Program-made: the position numbers and the translations under genes
Notes under the pieces: model-generated
Told to the model about the DNA's origin: nothing
What the model saw: the letters and a program-made list of their open reading frames with translations, nothing else
The model's database searches: none
Source: Nanobdellota archaeon
GTDB taxonomy: Archaea > Nanobdellota > Nanobdellia > Pacearchaeales > GW2011-AR1
Reading direction: 5' to 3'
Length of the DNA: 48,887 nucleotides
Assembly (NCBI GenBank): GCA_018830525.1
Contig: JAHJSH010000029.1
Coordinates: forward strand, 169,697-218,583
Shown here: positions 40,634 to 48,495 of the stretch, piece after piece
Numbering within the stretch: position 1 is the stretch's first letter
Layout: every line of letters starts with the position of its first letter

Positions 40634-40706
40634 AGTCCCGTAGTCTAGTGGTCAAGGATCTAGGCCTTTGAAGCCTGGGACCCAGGTTCGAATCCTGGCG
40701 GGGCTA
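40634..40706 (+). tRNA. tRNA-Gln (anticodon UUG)
   Basis: The 72 bases fold with a 7-bp acceptor stem ('AGTCCCG' with 'CGGGGCT'), a D-arm around 'AGTGGTCAAG', an anticodon stem 'TAGGC/GCCTG' with loop 'CTTTGAA' (anticodon TTG) and a T-arm 'CCAGG-TTCGAAT-CCTGG'. A discriminator A follows. The AGUCCCG start is typical of archaeal tRNA-Gln. No intron is seen and CCA is not encoded. Confidence 0.93.
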
Positions 40707-40712
40707 TTTATG

Positions 40713-40731
40713 CAGATTGCAAAGCAATCTG
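40713..40731 (+). terminator. Strong hairpin just after tRNA-Gln
   Basis: 'CAGATTGC-AAA-GCAATCTG' forms a perfect 8-bp stem with a three-base loop 6 nt beyond the tRNA. It could aid 3'-end formation of the tRNA transcript or be part of an adjacent inserted segment. It lacks a clear poly-T tract. Confidence 0.4.
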
Positions 40732-40816
40732 TTCTTGATAATTTTCAGGAAATGAGAACCTAGTGTTCGATGAGCAAAAGGATTTTTAGAAATTAAATTA
40801 TGATAAGGAAATACTT

Positions 40817-40836
40817 TTGTGAACACTGGTGGGGCT
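40817..40836 (+). repeat. Direct repeat resembling the tRNA-Gln 3' end, left copy
   Basis: 'TTGTGAACACTGGTGGGGCT' matches the copy at 42287-42306 in 17 of 20 bases. Both contain CTGGTGGGGCT, differing by one base from CTGGCGGGGCT at the end of the tRNA-Gln gene. The pair brackets only the ATPase gene, so they may be attachment-site relics. Confidence 0.45.
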
Positions 40837-40870
40837 ATATGTACATCATGGTCTTTTTATGGGAACTATG

Positions 40871-42034
40871 TTATTTTTTTAGGAATTCTTCAATAGGTAT
40901 ATGGGTAAATTCTTTTGATACAACTTTTTCTTTTGTGATTAAAATGAATTCAGTTATATGCTTCTTTTTTTCTTTAAGTTCAATTAGCCCTTTATATTCT
41001 CTTTCAGGTATTTTTTCAGAAGAAACCACATTAATTGCCCTGCCCTCAGAAATAAAGTCAACTTCGTTTTTGTCTGCCCAATAATATAACTGATCTTTAT
41101 TATTTTTTCTTAATTTTTGTGCGATAAGTGCTTCAAAAAGATGTCCTTCACTAATTCTTTGAGATAAAACTGTTGTTAATCCATTATCTAATGTATAATA
41201 TTTAGAAGCTCTCCCAGCAGTATATTTTGTTTTTGCTGAATATGAGAAGAATGGAACTTCAAAGATTAGGTAAGCATCAATAAGATAAGAAAGATAATTC
41301 TCTGCTGAACGAGGATTTATCCCTAATTCTTTTGCGAGTTTGTTTGGACTTATTTTTAAACCGGTGTTTGAAAGCATGTATTGTGCAAGTGCTTTGAATT
41401 GTTGCGTTGCAACTATTGAATATCTTTCAAATATGTCTCGTAGCAGTATATCATTAAAATATTGCAATAAGAGCAGTTTCTTTTTCTCAATATCTTTTTC
41501 AAGAACTACTTCTGGGAAACCCCCATATAAAAGATATTCCCTAATGTTTCCAAGTTTTTTTTCTTTTATTTCCGAATAACTAAAAGGGAAGATTTCAAAG
41601 GTTATATTTCTTCCAGTAAGGACTGTGGCTAAGGAAGGTGCAAATAGGGAAATATTAGAGCCACTGATTATAAACTTTTTATGGGACTCGATATCATAAT
41701 GTGTTCTTAACCAGCTTTCAAATCCCTTAATTTTTTGTATTTCATCAAAGAAATAATAATCATAGTTTGGAAATTCTTTTAAAACTTCTTCAAGCAGTGA
41801 AATATTAAGATATTGTAAAAATCTGTAATCATCAAAATTAATGTAAACGCATTTCTTTTTTGTTCTACTGGCTATTTGTCTCAAAATAGTGGATTTTCCA
41901 CATCTTCTTATCCCTTTGATAATTATAATCTCTGGGCGAGAAAGCCATGTTTCTATTTTGTCTAAATACTCTTTTCTAATCATCCCTTTTTGTGTGAATT
42001 TTGTTATTGCTACATTTTTTATTGCTTCTTTCAT
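40871..42034 (-). CDS. AAA-type ATPase with DUF4143 C-terminal domain
   Basis: This 387-residue protein is a member of the common archaeal/bacterial ATPase family with a DUF4143 C-terminus. Walker A is 'GIRRCGKST' (41-49), Walker B is 'YYFFDEIQKI', and a sensor-like 'FIISGSNISLF' follows. The C-terminal part includes a winged-helix-like 'ISPNKLAKELGINPRSAENY' and 'ADKNEVDFISEGRAINVVSS', similar to a nuclease-like fold. The biological role of this family is unclear; its members are often found in variable genome regions. Codons and AT content look unlike the neighbouring informational genes by eye, and short direct repeats flank it. Confidence 0.88.
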   Translation of the reverse strand: MKEAIKNVAITKFTQKGMIRKEYLDKIETWLSRPEIIIIKGIRRCGKSTILRQIASRTKKKCVYINFDDYRFLQYLNISLLEEVLKEFPNYDYYFFDEIQKIKGFESWLRTHYDIESHKKFIISGSNISLFAPSLATVLTGRNITFEIFPFSYSEIKEKKLGNIREYLLYGGFPEVVLEKDIEKKKLLLLQYFNDILLRDIFERYSIVATQQFKALAQYMLSNTGLKISPNKLAKELGINPRSAENYLSYLIDAYLIFEVPFFSYSAKTKYTAGRASKYYTLDNGLTTVLSQRISEGHLFEALIAQKLRKNNKDQLYYWADKNEVDFISEGRAINVVSSEKIPEREYKGLIELKEKKKHITEFILITKEKVVSKEFTHIPIEEFLKK

Positions 42035-42373
42035 AACAATGTGTGTTTTTATGATTTATAAAGGTTTGTAGTGCAGTGCGAACTGAATTAAAATAGAGAT
42101 TTATGTGTCTAAAGAAGAGGGTCAAGAACTACTGGAAGAAATGGGGGAAGAGTAAGAATATTAGAAGTATGGTACCATATTATCTATCCATTTTATCTCG
42201 ACAATATTTATAAATAAAACTAGTCTTATTATGTCAACAAACTGCTGAAATGATTTAAAACAAAATCCAGCAGAATGGACAAAAGGTTGTGAGCCCTGGT
42301 GGGGCTGTTTTTTTATTTTATATGCATATTATAGCACAATAATCTTTAAGAGTTATTGTTTTTTTGTGAGAAT
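42035..42373. other. Gene-poor interval with direct repeat and inverted repeat
   Basis: This 339-nt gap contains the right copy of the tRNA-like direct repeat (42287-42306), an inverted repeat CTGCTG (42242-42247) / CAGCAG (42268-42273) and a TATA-like 'atttataaata' near 42206. A 36-codon ORF at 42103 has no support. The stretch from 42222 (AGTC) to 42306 (GGGGCT) could be a decayed tRNA-Gln copy, but its arms do not fold convincingly. Confidence 0.4.
42287..42306 (+). repeat. Direct repeat resembling the tRNA-Gln 3' end, right copy
   Basis: 'TTGTGAGCCCTGGTGGGGCT' is the second copy of the repeat at 40817-40836, exactly 1,470 bp away. It is preceded by 'aagg', so 'AGGTT' resembles the T-arm start of the tRNA gene. 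Confidence 0.45.
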
Positions 42374-42670
42374 ATGATGAGTTGGATGAAGGCATATGAA
42401 AGAATTAGTTTTTTGACTGGCGTTAAACTTAAGGATGCGAGTTCTGGGAGTTATGTATTAATTACGAATCCAGATAATAAATATTATGCGCGTGTCGGGG
42501 TGTTCGTGGATAAAAAATCTTTACAGGATAGGATATATGTTAAGTTTAATGGAAAAAGGAAGCTTGAGGAGTTTGATACTAGTAAAGAAGGAAATGAAGT
42601 TATTTGGTCGCGTAATGTTCCTGAGCTGTTAAAAAATTTGGATGATTTGTATAAGTTGTTTTCTGATTAG
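42374..42670 (+). CDS. Hypothetical small protein
   Basis: From the ATG at 42374 (ATGATG) this 98-residue protein begins 'MMSWMKAYERISFLTGVKLK'. It is mixed alpha/beta and soluble, with the segment 'YYARVGVFVDKKSLQDRIYV'. The ORF-track start at a TTG adds six residues without support. Its stop overlaps that of Bud32 on the opposite strand by three bases. No family is recognised. Confidence 0.5.
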   Translation: MMSWMKAYERISFLTGVKLKDASSGSYVLITNPDNKYYARVGVFVDKKSLQDRIYVKFNGKRKLEEFDTSKEGNEVIWSRNVPELLKNLDDLYKLFSD

Positions 42671-43266
42671 TGTTTATATCTTCCACGCCTTTCTACAACT
42701 TCTAATCTTTCGATAATTTTTTTTGAATCTGGCCAAATATAACCTTTTTTGAATTCTTCAAATAGGTCTTCGTGGTTTTGGTAGTGTTTTGCTTCAAGGG
42801 CTTGTTTGATTAGATGTAGGTCGACTGCCTTGTCTTCTAGTTTTGTTGAGATGAATCCTAGGCCGAAATCGATTATGAATACTTTTTCATCTTTCCAGAT
42901 TGTGTTTGATGTTGTAAGGTCGCCATGGATGATGTTGTTTTCGTGTAATAGGGCGGTTTGCTTTCCTAATTGTCTCATTATTTTGAATTGGAGTTTTTCA
43001 TTATAATTGTTTAAGGTTTCGGAAAGTCGGTCTCCTTTGATGTATTCGATTTGGATTGAGAACTTTTCGGTGTTGAGGACTTTTGGGACGCTTGCTCCTG
43101 CTTCGAGGGCTTTGGTTAGAATCTTTGCTTCGGATTTTGTTCTTCGTGTTCGGATTTGGTTGTCGAGTTGTGGGTGTCGATATGATTTTGGGATTCGGTC
43201 TTTTAAGATTATTTCATCTGAGAGGAATATTTTTGCTTCGGCTCCTTGGGCGATTAGTTTGTTCAT
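42667..43266 (-). CDS. bud32: KEOPS complex kinase/ATPase Bud32
   Basis: This 199-residue atypical protein kinase is the Bud32/PRPK subunit of KEOPS, which makes the t6A modification of ANN-decoding tRNAs together with Kae1. Visible motifs are 'GAEAKIFLSDEIILKDRIPK' (P-loop-like with catalytic Lys), 'KSYRHPQLDNQIR' and 'RTKSEAKIL', 'IIHGDLTTSNTIW' (catalytic Asp and Asn) and 'VFIIDFGLGF' (DFG). The C-terminal 'RRGRYKH' is a family hallmark. It is a separate gene here, not fused to Kae1 as in some archaea. It overlaps the upstream membrane-protein gene (ATGA). Confidence 0.93.
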   Translation of the reverse strand: MNKLIAQGAEAKIFLSDEIILKDRIPKSYRHPQLDNQIRTRRTKSEAKILTKALEAGASVPKVLNTEKFSIQIEYIKGDRLSETLNNYNEKLQFKIMRQLGKQTALLHENNIIHGDLTTSNTIWKDEKVFIIDFGLGFISTKLEDKAVDLHLIKQALEAKHYQNHEDLFEEFKKGYIWPDSKKIIERLEVVERRGRYKH

Positions 43267-43673
43267 TTTGTTGATTGAATTATGAATAAGATGAAAATTG
43301 TCAGGAGGATTAGGACGATTGTTGAAAGTATCCTAAATATTGTCTTCGGAAATAGGATTAATGCAGAAACATAAAATGCTCCGACAATTGCGGCGTATAG
43401 ATTGAGTAAATAGTTTTTGTATTGAAGTTTTTGATTAATTCTTCTGTCTCCAGAACTAACTCTCCAAATTATTAGAAAGCCAAGTATTAACCATAAAATA
43501 AATGTTATTAACCCATAGGAAATAATGTTTTCTCCACTAGTCCTTAAATATTCTATAGTGAACCCAATTATTGTCCCCCCGATTATTCCGCTAATGAGGT
43601 TGTTGTAAAAATCTAAACTTTTCCTAGGTTTTTTGTTTACCTTCTTATCCAATTTTTCCAGAAAATTTCTCAT
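43263..43673 (-). CDS. Four-helix membrane protein
   Basis: This 136-residue protein has a basic N-terminus ('FLEKLDKKVNKKPRKSLDFY') and four hydrophobic segments. No conserved catalytic motif is visible and the family is not recognised. Its stop codon overlaps the start of Bud32, so they are translationally coupled. Confidence 0.6.
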   Translation of the reverse strand: MRNFLEKLDKKVNKKPRKSLDFYNNLISGIIGGTIIGFTIEYLRTSGENIISYGLITFILWLILGFLIIWRVSSGDRRINQKLQYKNYLLNLYAAIVGAFYVSALILFPKTIFRILSTIVLILLTIFILFIIQSTK

Positions 43674-43693
43674 TTTACAATTTCATCTTCCCT

Positions 43694-44461
43694 TTAAACT
43701 TCTTCGCCATCTTTTTTGAGTTCAAGGTATTTTAGATATATTTTAGCCATCTTTATTGTGGATGATAAATAATTACTAGATTCGGAATAATCTGGGAAAT
43801 ACTCTTTGTCATGAAGTATAAAGTTTCTTGCTGATTTTATTGCCTCTAAAAATGATTTAGAGGTTTGTTTTGATTTTTCTCCCTTATTTATTGCTCCGAC
43901 ATCTTCCAGTTTTTTTACTTTATCTTCCTCTGTTGTGCCTTCTGCCTTTATTTGTTCAAACATATAAAGGGTAGCTCTCGCGCTTATCATTCCACAGGCA
44001 AGGAGATGTTCTTCTTTGAGTTCTTCAATAGCTTCTTTTATATTTCTTGCTATAGATTTCTTAATATTTCCTTTTTCAAGTTTTGTTAAGTCTTCTCTGA
44101 ATCCAGATAGAGTTTCTTTTTCTTTGACGCTTAATTCTGGTTTTAATTTTTTCTCTATTTTGTCTATTATGGTGCTGAGTTCTTCTTCTAAAACAATAAG
44201 GAGGGCATTCGCCTCGTCAATTTTTGAAAGATTATCTATTCCATTTGAAGATTCTGAGGAATCTGTCGTTTTTCTAGAAGTAAAAATTAAATCCATTGCT
44301 TGTTTTAGTATTGTCCTTATAGATTCCAATCTTCCAGTAGTCTTAAGAAATGAAGTATTCCCCCCATATTGCCCAAGAAATTTTCGAGTGTTTTTTATTG
44401 TTTCCAGCGTCCTATAACACTTTTTTAGATTTATTTCTGTGGAAAAATTATCTGTTACCAT
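43694..44461 (-). CDS. Hypothetical protein with HEPN/DUF4145-like C-terminal region
   Basis: The ATG at 44461, three bases after the SRP54 stop, gives a 255-residue helical protein. Residues about 1-150 are coiled-coil-like. The C-terminal part ('LLACGMISARATLYMFEQIK', then 'SFLEAIKSARNFILHDKEYF') resembles DUF4145/HEPN-like domains, with the R-x4-H motif 'RNFILH' that forms the RNase active site in some family members. That assignment rests on short motifs. It may be cytoplasmic; its link to SRP54 is positional. Confidence 0.55.
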   Translation of the reverse strand: MVTDNFSTEINLKKCYRTLETIKNTRKFLGQYGGNTSFLKTTGRLESIRTILKQAMDLIFTSRKTTDSSESSNGIDNLSKIDEANALLIVLEEELSTIIDKIEKKLKPELSVKEKETLSGFREDLTKLEKGNIKKSIARNIKEAIEELKEEHLLACGMISARATLYMFEQIKAEGTTEEDKVKKLEDVGAINKGEKSKQTSKSFLEAIKSARNFILHDKEYFPDYSESSNYLSSTIKMAKIYLKYLELKKDGEEV

Positions 44462-44463
44462 CT

Positions 44464-47400
44464 TCAAATTTTAATCTTCCCTTTAAATCGCTTCGCCATT
44501 TTCTGCATCATCTTTTTGTCAATCTTTCCTTCGGCTAAACCTTCTGCTGAACTCATACCCATCATATCTTTTATCATTTTATACTGTTTTAGGAGTTCTC
44601 GGATTTCGGTTGTTGTTGTTCCACTTCCTTTCGCGATTCGTTGAATCCTAGAAGTTTGTTTTTCCATAACTTCAGGGTTCTCAATTTCTTCTTCAGTCAT
44701 ACTTGAGATTGCGTTTTTCCAATGAGCCATTTTCTTTTCTTGTTTTGCTAAAACATCTTTTGGGACTTTTGCGGCGTTCATTCCTGGAATCATTCCAAGC
44801 ATTTTATCCATGCTTCCAAGTTTGTTCATCTGTTCTAATTGTCCGTATAAATCTAGGAGTGTGAATTTTCCTTCTTGCATTCTTTCTTCAATTCGCTTTT
44901 GTTGTTTTTCGTCTGTTGCGGATTTGACATGTTCGAGAAGTGCATTAAGGTCGCCCATTCCGAGAAGTCTTGAGATGAAAGATTCTGGGTCGAAGATTTC
45001 TATTTCATGAATTTGTTCTCCAATACCGATGAAGAAGACTTGTGCTTTTGTTTCGGCGCAGGCGGTTAAGGCCCCCCCGGCTTTTGAGGTTCCGTCCATT
45101 CTCGTGATGATTACTCCGTCAACTGAAAGTGCTTTTTGAAATTCTTCTGCTTGTGTTTTTGCGGCTTGTCCGATGTCGGCAGGCATAACTAAAATCCTGT
45201 AATCAGGTTTCAAAGTTTTATCTAGCTTTTCTATTTCTTTAATTAATTCTTTGTTAAGTCCGTCTCGCCCGGCCGTGTCTATTAGAACTAAGTCGTATTT
45301 TTTGAGTTCTTTTGCATATTGTTTTATTATTTTTATTGGGTCTTTTTCTTTTTTGTCGATGAATACTGGGAGCTTTGCTTTCTTTGCCATTTGTTCGAGT
45401 TGGTCCATTGCTGCAGGTCTTTGAGTGTCCAGTCCTAGAAGTGCGACTTTTCTTCCCCGTTTTGCATAATAGAATCCTAGTTTTGCGATTGTTGTGGTGT
45501 TGTGAATAATGATTCCTTCTGCGATGAAACTATGATTATCTTTAACGGTTAAGTCATAAACATATTCAGAGTCATTTTTTATTTTATTGGTGTTTTTTAC
45601 TTGAATCCAACTTACATCTGAATTTACAATGTTTTTAATATTGGCTAGACTGCTTTGAGAATCAAAATTTTTATACATTTTTAAAATTTGATTGTCCCTT
45701 GTTGTTAATTCTATACTTGAAGGTGTTTTTGTTATTATTTCATTTTTTTCAAGAGAATAAATTATACTGTTTATGGATTCTTTTGAATGGTTTTCTAAGC
45801 TATCGTTTTTAATGTCGTTTAAGAATAAATTGAATTTTCCTTTTTCTTTAGAGATGTAGAGTAGGAATAGTTTTAGTAATTTCTCTCTTGAAATAAAACC
45901 TTTCTTTTCATAAATCCCATAACTATAGACTGCGTTGTTTTGTATCTCCCCAATTGAGAATCCAAGATTTAGTCTTAATTGTTTTAAGGATTTCCCCATT
46001 GGTATCATATCTTGTTTTCCACTTCCTTGAATTAATCCAATTTTCTTATAATTATTTGAGGCGTCTTGTTTTCTTTTTACTTTGTATCCAATAATTTCGT
46101 TGTATCTTTCGGCATTTTTTGCTGTGATAGATAGTCTGAAGTATTCCCTGTTATTAATTTCTTTTTTGGAAAATGAGGAAACTATTTCGAATCTATATAG
46201 AAGCATGTTTAGTTCCTTTAATAGGGATTGGCTTTCTGAGGATATTTCGATATGTCTACGGTTTTTTGAAGGATATGAGTCGCAATCAAAATATGCTTGT
46301 ATGAAATTTCTTGCTGTTTCGTTGTCTGATTTTAATATTTGTTTTGGGATTTTAAGACTTCTTCCCTTTTTCCCAGGGGTTAGGTTGAATATTGACATTA
46401 GTTCTACGAGAGTTGTTGATACTAATCTTATTTGATAAAGATTTTTTGTTCTTTTGTCTTTATTTATTGAAGGGGAAAGATTGAATAATATTTTTGATAA
46501 TTCTGTAATTCTTTCTATTATTTCCGGGTCTTCGTTTGTAATTTCAATATAACTTTTTTCTATGTGTCCATCACCTATTAAATATCCTATAAATTCTGAA
46601 AATTCTTTTGTTAGATATAATGGGAATGTTATTATCTTGTTGCCGTTTTTGCTTTTCAGTCTAATACTTTTGTGATTTATTTTGTTTATTAGTTCTAAGG
46701 GTATTTTTCCTTTTTTTAATTTACTTGTAAAACAGCAATAATTAACTTTGTTTTTTAGTTTGCTGTGAATTTCTTTTAGATTTTTGTCTTCTTTTTTCAG
46801 AATATTTTTTATTTCTTCTTGGGAAAGATAGGTTGATAGATTTAGTTTCTTTATATCATTGAATAGGTTTATTGTTTTTCCGTCTACGGTATATTTTTGT
46901 GGAATTGCTACAAAGTCATTTGGAGTTATTTCTTCTGCTTTTATTTGGATTACGTTTCCTTCTCGAAGTACGAAAAAGGGGTGTTCTGGGGTGACTTTTA
47001 TGGAATAATCATTTCCGTTATCAAGATGTACTTCAATTAGGTCTTCTTTTTTTAATTTCCATAGGTGAGTTACTTCTTTGTTTTCTATTCTGCAAGTTTT
47101 TGGGTTAAAGGAGGGAACGGTGATTTTTTTATTTTCTACATTTATTAGCTCTCCATCGTTTAATTTTTCGGATTTTATAGAGATATATCTGTTGTAGAGG
47201 TTTTCTGCGGAAATTATTTCTCCAGAGGTTAGTTGTATTTTGCATTTTTTGTGGACGCACTTTCCAGCACCATAAAGACCCATAAACATAATGCTTGCTT
47301 TCTTTGGAAGTTTAAGCTCAGTTTTTTGACCAAGAAGTAAACTGATTTCATCATGAATTAATTTGACTAGTTGTTCCTTCTTATCGATTCCTTTGATTGT

Positions 47401-47586
47401 TTCATCGTAAGCTAGATTTTTTATCTTCTGGGAGAGTGCGAAGACTAATTCTACATTTACGTCCGCTTCAATCAGTGCCCTTTGGATATCTTTTACGATT
47501 CCATCTATGAGTTTCTTATCTACAAAGATTGCGTTTGAAATCTTTTTCATTCCGGATTTCAAGGCCGAGCCTAGTTTATCTAGCAT
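44464..47586 (-). CDS. srp54: Signal recognition particle protein SRP54 interrupted by one intein
   Basis: SRP54 recognises signal peptides and targets ribosomes to the membrane together with SRP RNA. The 1040-residue precursor contains an intein at residues 110-696; the spliced product is 453 residues, normal for the family. It shows the N-domain, G1 P-loop 'MGLYGAGK^TTTIAKL', 'LLGLDTQRPAAMDQL', G3 'LVLIDTAGRDG', G4 'ITRMDGTSKAGG' and the methionine-rich M domain ('GMIPGM', 'LKQYKMIKDMMGM'). The intein splits the GTP-binding loop, so the precursor cannot bind GTP normally until spliced. Confidence 0.95.
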   Translation of the reverse strand: MLDKLGSALKSGMKKISNAIFVDKKLIDGIVKDIQRALIEADVNVELVFALSQKIKNLAYDETIKGIDKKEQLVKLIHDEISLLLGQKTELKLPKKASIMFMGLYGAGKCVHKKCKIQLTSGEIISAENLYNRYISIKSEKLNDGELINVENKKITVPSFNPKTCRIENKEVTHLWKLKKEDLIEVHLDNGNDYSIKVTPEHPFFVLREGNVIQIKAEEITPNDFVAIPQKYTVDGKTINLFNDIKKLNLSTYLSQEEIKNILKKEDKNLKEIHSKLKNKVNYCCFTSKLKKGKIPLELINKINHKSIRLKSKNGNKIITFPLYLTKEFSEFIGYLIGDGHIEKSYIEITNEDPEIIERITELSKILFNLSPSINKDKRTKNLYQIRLVSTTLVELMSIFNLTPGKKGRSLKIPKQILKSDNETARNFIQAYFDCDSYPSKNRRHIEISSESQSLLKELNMLLYRFEIVSSFSKKEINNREYFRLSITAKNAERYNEIIGYKVKRKQDASNNYKKIGLIQGSGKQDMIPMGKSLKQLRLNLGFSIGEIQNNAVYSYGIYEKKGFISREKLLKLFLLYISKEKGKFNLFLNDIKNDSLENHSKESINSIIYSLEKNEIITKTPSSIELTTRDNQILKMYKNFDSQSSLANIKNIVNSDVSWIQVKNTNKIKNDSEYVYDLTVKDNHSFIAEGIIIHNTTTIAKLGFYYAKRGRKVALLGLDTQRPAAMDQLEQMAKKAKLPVFIDKKEKDPIKIIKQYAKELKKYDLVLIDTAGRDGLNKELIKEIEKLDKTLKPDYRILVMPADIGQAAKTQAEEFQKALSVDGVIITRMDGTSKAGGALTACAETKAQVFFIGIGEQIHEIEIFDPESFISRLLGMGDLNALLEHVKSATDEKQQKRIEERMQEGKFTLLDLYGQLEQMNKLGSMDKMLGMIPGMNAAKVPKDVLAKQEKKMAHWKNAISSMTEEEIENPEVMEKQTSRIQRIAKGSGTTTTEIRELLKQYKMIKDMMGMSSAEGLAEGKIDKKMMQKMAKRFKGKIKI
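45499..47259 (-). mobile_element. SRP54 intein (P-loop GK^T site, 587 aa)
   Basis: The insert begins with Cys ('CVHKKCKIQLTSGEIISAEN') after GAGK and ends 'SFIAEGIIIHN' before Thr. A block B-like 'TPEHPFFVL' is clear. Endonuclease motifs are 'FIGYLIGDGHIEK' and 'FIQAYFDCDSYPS', with Ser replacing the second Gly. A helix-turn-helix-like region ('LRLNLGFSIGEIQNNAVYSY') follows. The AT-rich composition differs from the flanking host exons by eye. Confidence 0.93.
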
Positions 47587-47647
47587 AGAAATAAGGGGAA
47601 ATTGTGGATTAATAAGTTTTGGGTTTGGTAAAGAAGGGCTCAGATAA

Positions 47648-47657
47648 CTTTAAATAT
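47648..47657 (+). promoter_or_regulatory. TATA box for the membrane-protein pair
   Basis: 'ctttaaatat' is about 26 nt before the ATG at 47678, supporting a leaderless transcript. Confidence 0.5.
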
Positions 47658-47677
47658 TTCTTTATCGGTTTAAAGAT

Positions 47678-48232
47678 ATGGATAAAGGGGAAAAAGATAA
47701 GATAAAAAATTATGTTCGATATCTGTTGAGTCAAGGTCGCTCAAAAAAACAGATTCATGATGAACTTGTGGGAAAGGGTTTTGATCGTTTTTTAATTAGG
47801 GAGCTTGTTTATCCTAATTTGAAATTATTGGTTTATTCGGGGATTGTTTTGATTGCTATGATTCTGATTATTGGGTGGTTTTATTTTTTCATGATGATTT
47901 CAGGGAATAATATTGATATTAAACCAATTGCAAAAGAGACTACTCTGGAAAGTGTTGGAGGAATTGAGGTTAGTAATGTAGAGATAAGGGAAGAGAATGG
48001 AAATAAGATTATCGAGGTTTACCTGAAGAATAATTTAGATGAGGATTATGACGCTCCGATTGAAATAAAGGCTATGTCTGGAGAGTTTTATTTGACTTGG
48101 ATGGAATTGAGGGGGATTGCTCCTGGGAAAACTTTGAAAAGTTCCGCGCCAGGTTTTAAGACCCCGGAAAAAACCGTTAAGATTTCTTTGAATTCTCAGG
48201 AAGTTTATGAGGAGGTCTTTTTATTCGCATGA
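47678..48232 (+). CDS. Membrane protein with helical N-terminal domain
   Basis: This 184-residue protein has a short helical domain ('YVRYLLSQGRSKKQIHDELV') similar to the N-terminus of the coiled-coil protein at 4798, one membrane helix ('YSGIVLIAMILIIGWFYFFM') and an extracellular beta-rich domain of about 95 residues. It is likely anchored with its N-terminus in the cytoplasm. Its stop overlaps the next start, so both act in one transcript. No known family. Confidence 0.55.
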   Translation: MDKGEKDKIKNYVRYLLSQGRSKKQIHDELVGKGFDRFLIRELVYPNLKLLVYSGIVLIAMILIIGWFYFFMMISGNNIDIKPIAKETTLESVGGIEVSNVEIREENGNKIIEVYLKNNLDEDYDAPIEIKAMSGEFYLTWMELRGIAPGKTLKSSAPGFKTPEKTVKISLNSQEVYEEVFLFA

Positions 48233-48495
48233 AGTTTAAATTTAATAAATATAAAGTTGTAATTTCTGTTTTAGTTATCCTTCTGATTTTGTCGTTGGGA
48301 TATATCTCTTTTGATAGTTGGAAAGAAAAAAAGAATTTGAGGGAAATTTCAATTTATCAGGCTGGGATGAACGAGGGATATGCTCAAGCGATAATAGGTG
48401 TTATGGCTCAGGCAGATTCTTGTGATCCGGTTTCAGTTTATGAGGGGAATAATACTGTTAACCTAATAAATGTTGAATGTTTGGTACAAGAATGA
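48229..48495 (+). CDS. Small membrane-anchored protein
   Basis: This 88-residue protein begins 'MKFKFNKYKVVISVLVILLI', a basic N-terminus and one membrane helix, followed by an extracellular domain with two Cys residues. It overlaps both neighbours (ATGA on each side). Function unknown; probably co-expressed with the flanking surface genes. Confidence 0.55.
   Translation: MKFKFNKYKVVISVLVILLILSLGYISFDSWKEKKNLREISIYQAGMNEGYAQAIIGVMAQADSCDPVSVYEGNNTVNLINVECLVQE

Noticed and set aside
42103-42213. 36-codon ORF in the gap after the ATPase
   Set aside because: No promoter spacing, no ribosome binding site and no recognisable sequence; likely chance.
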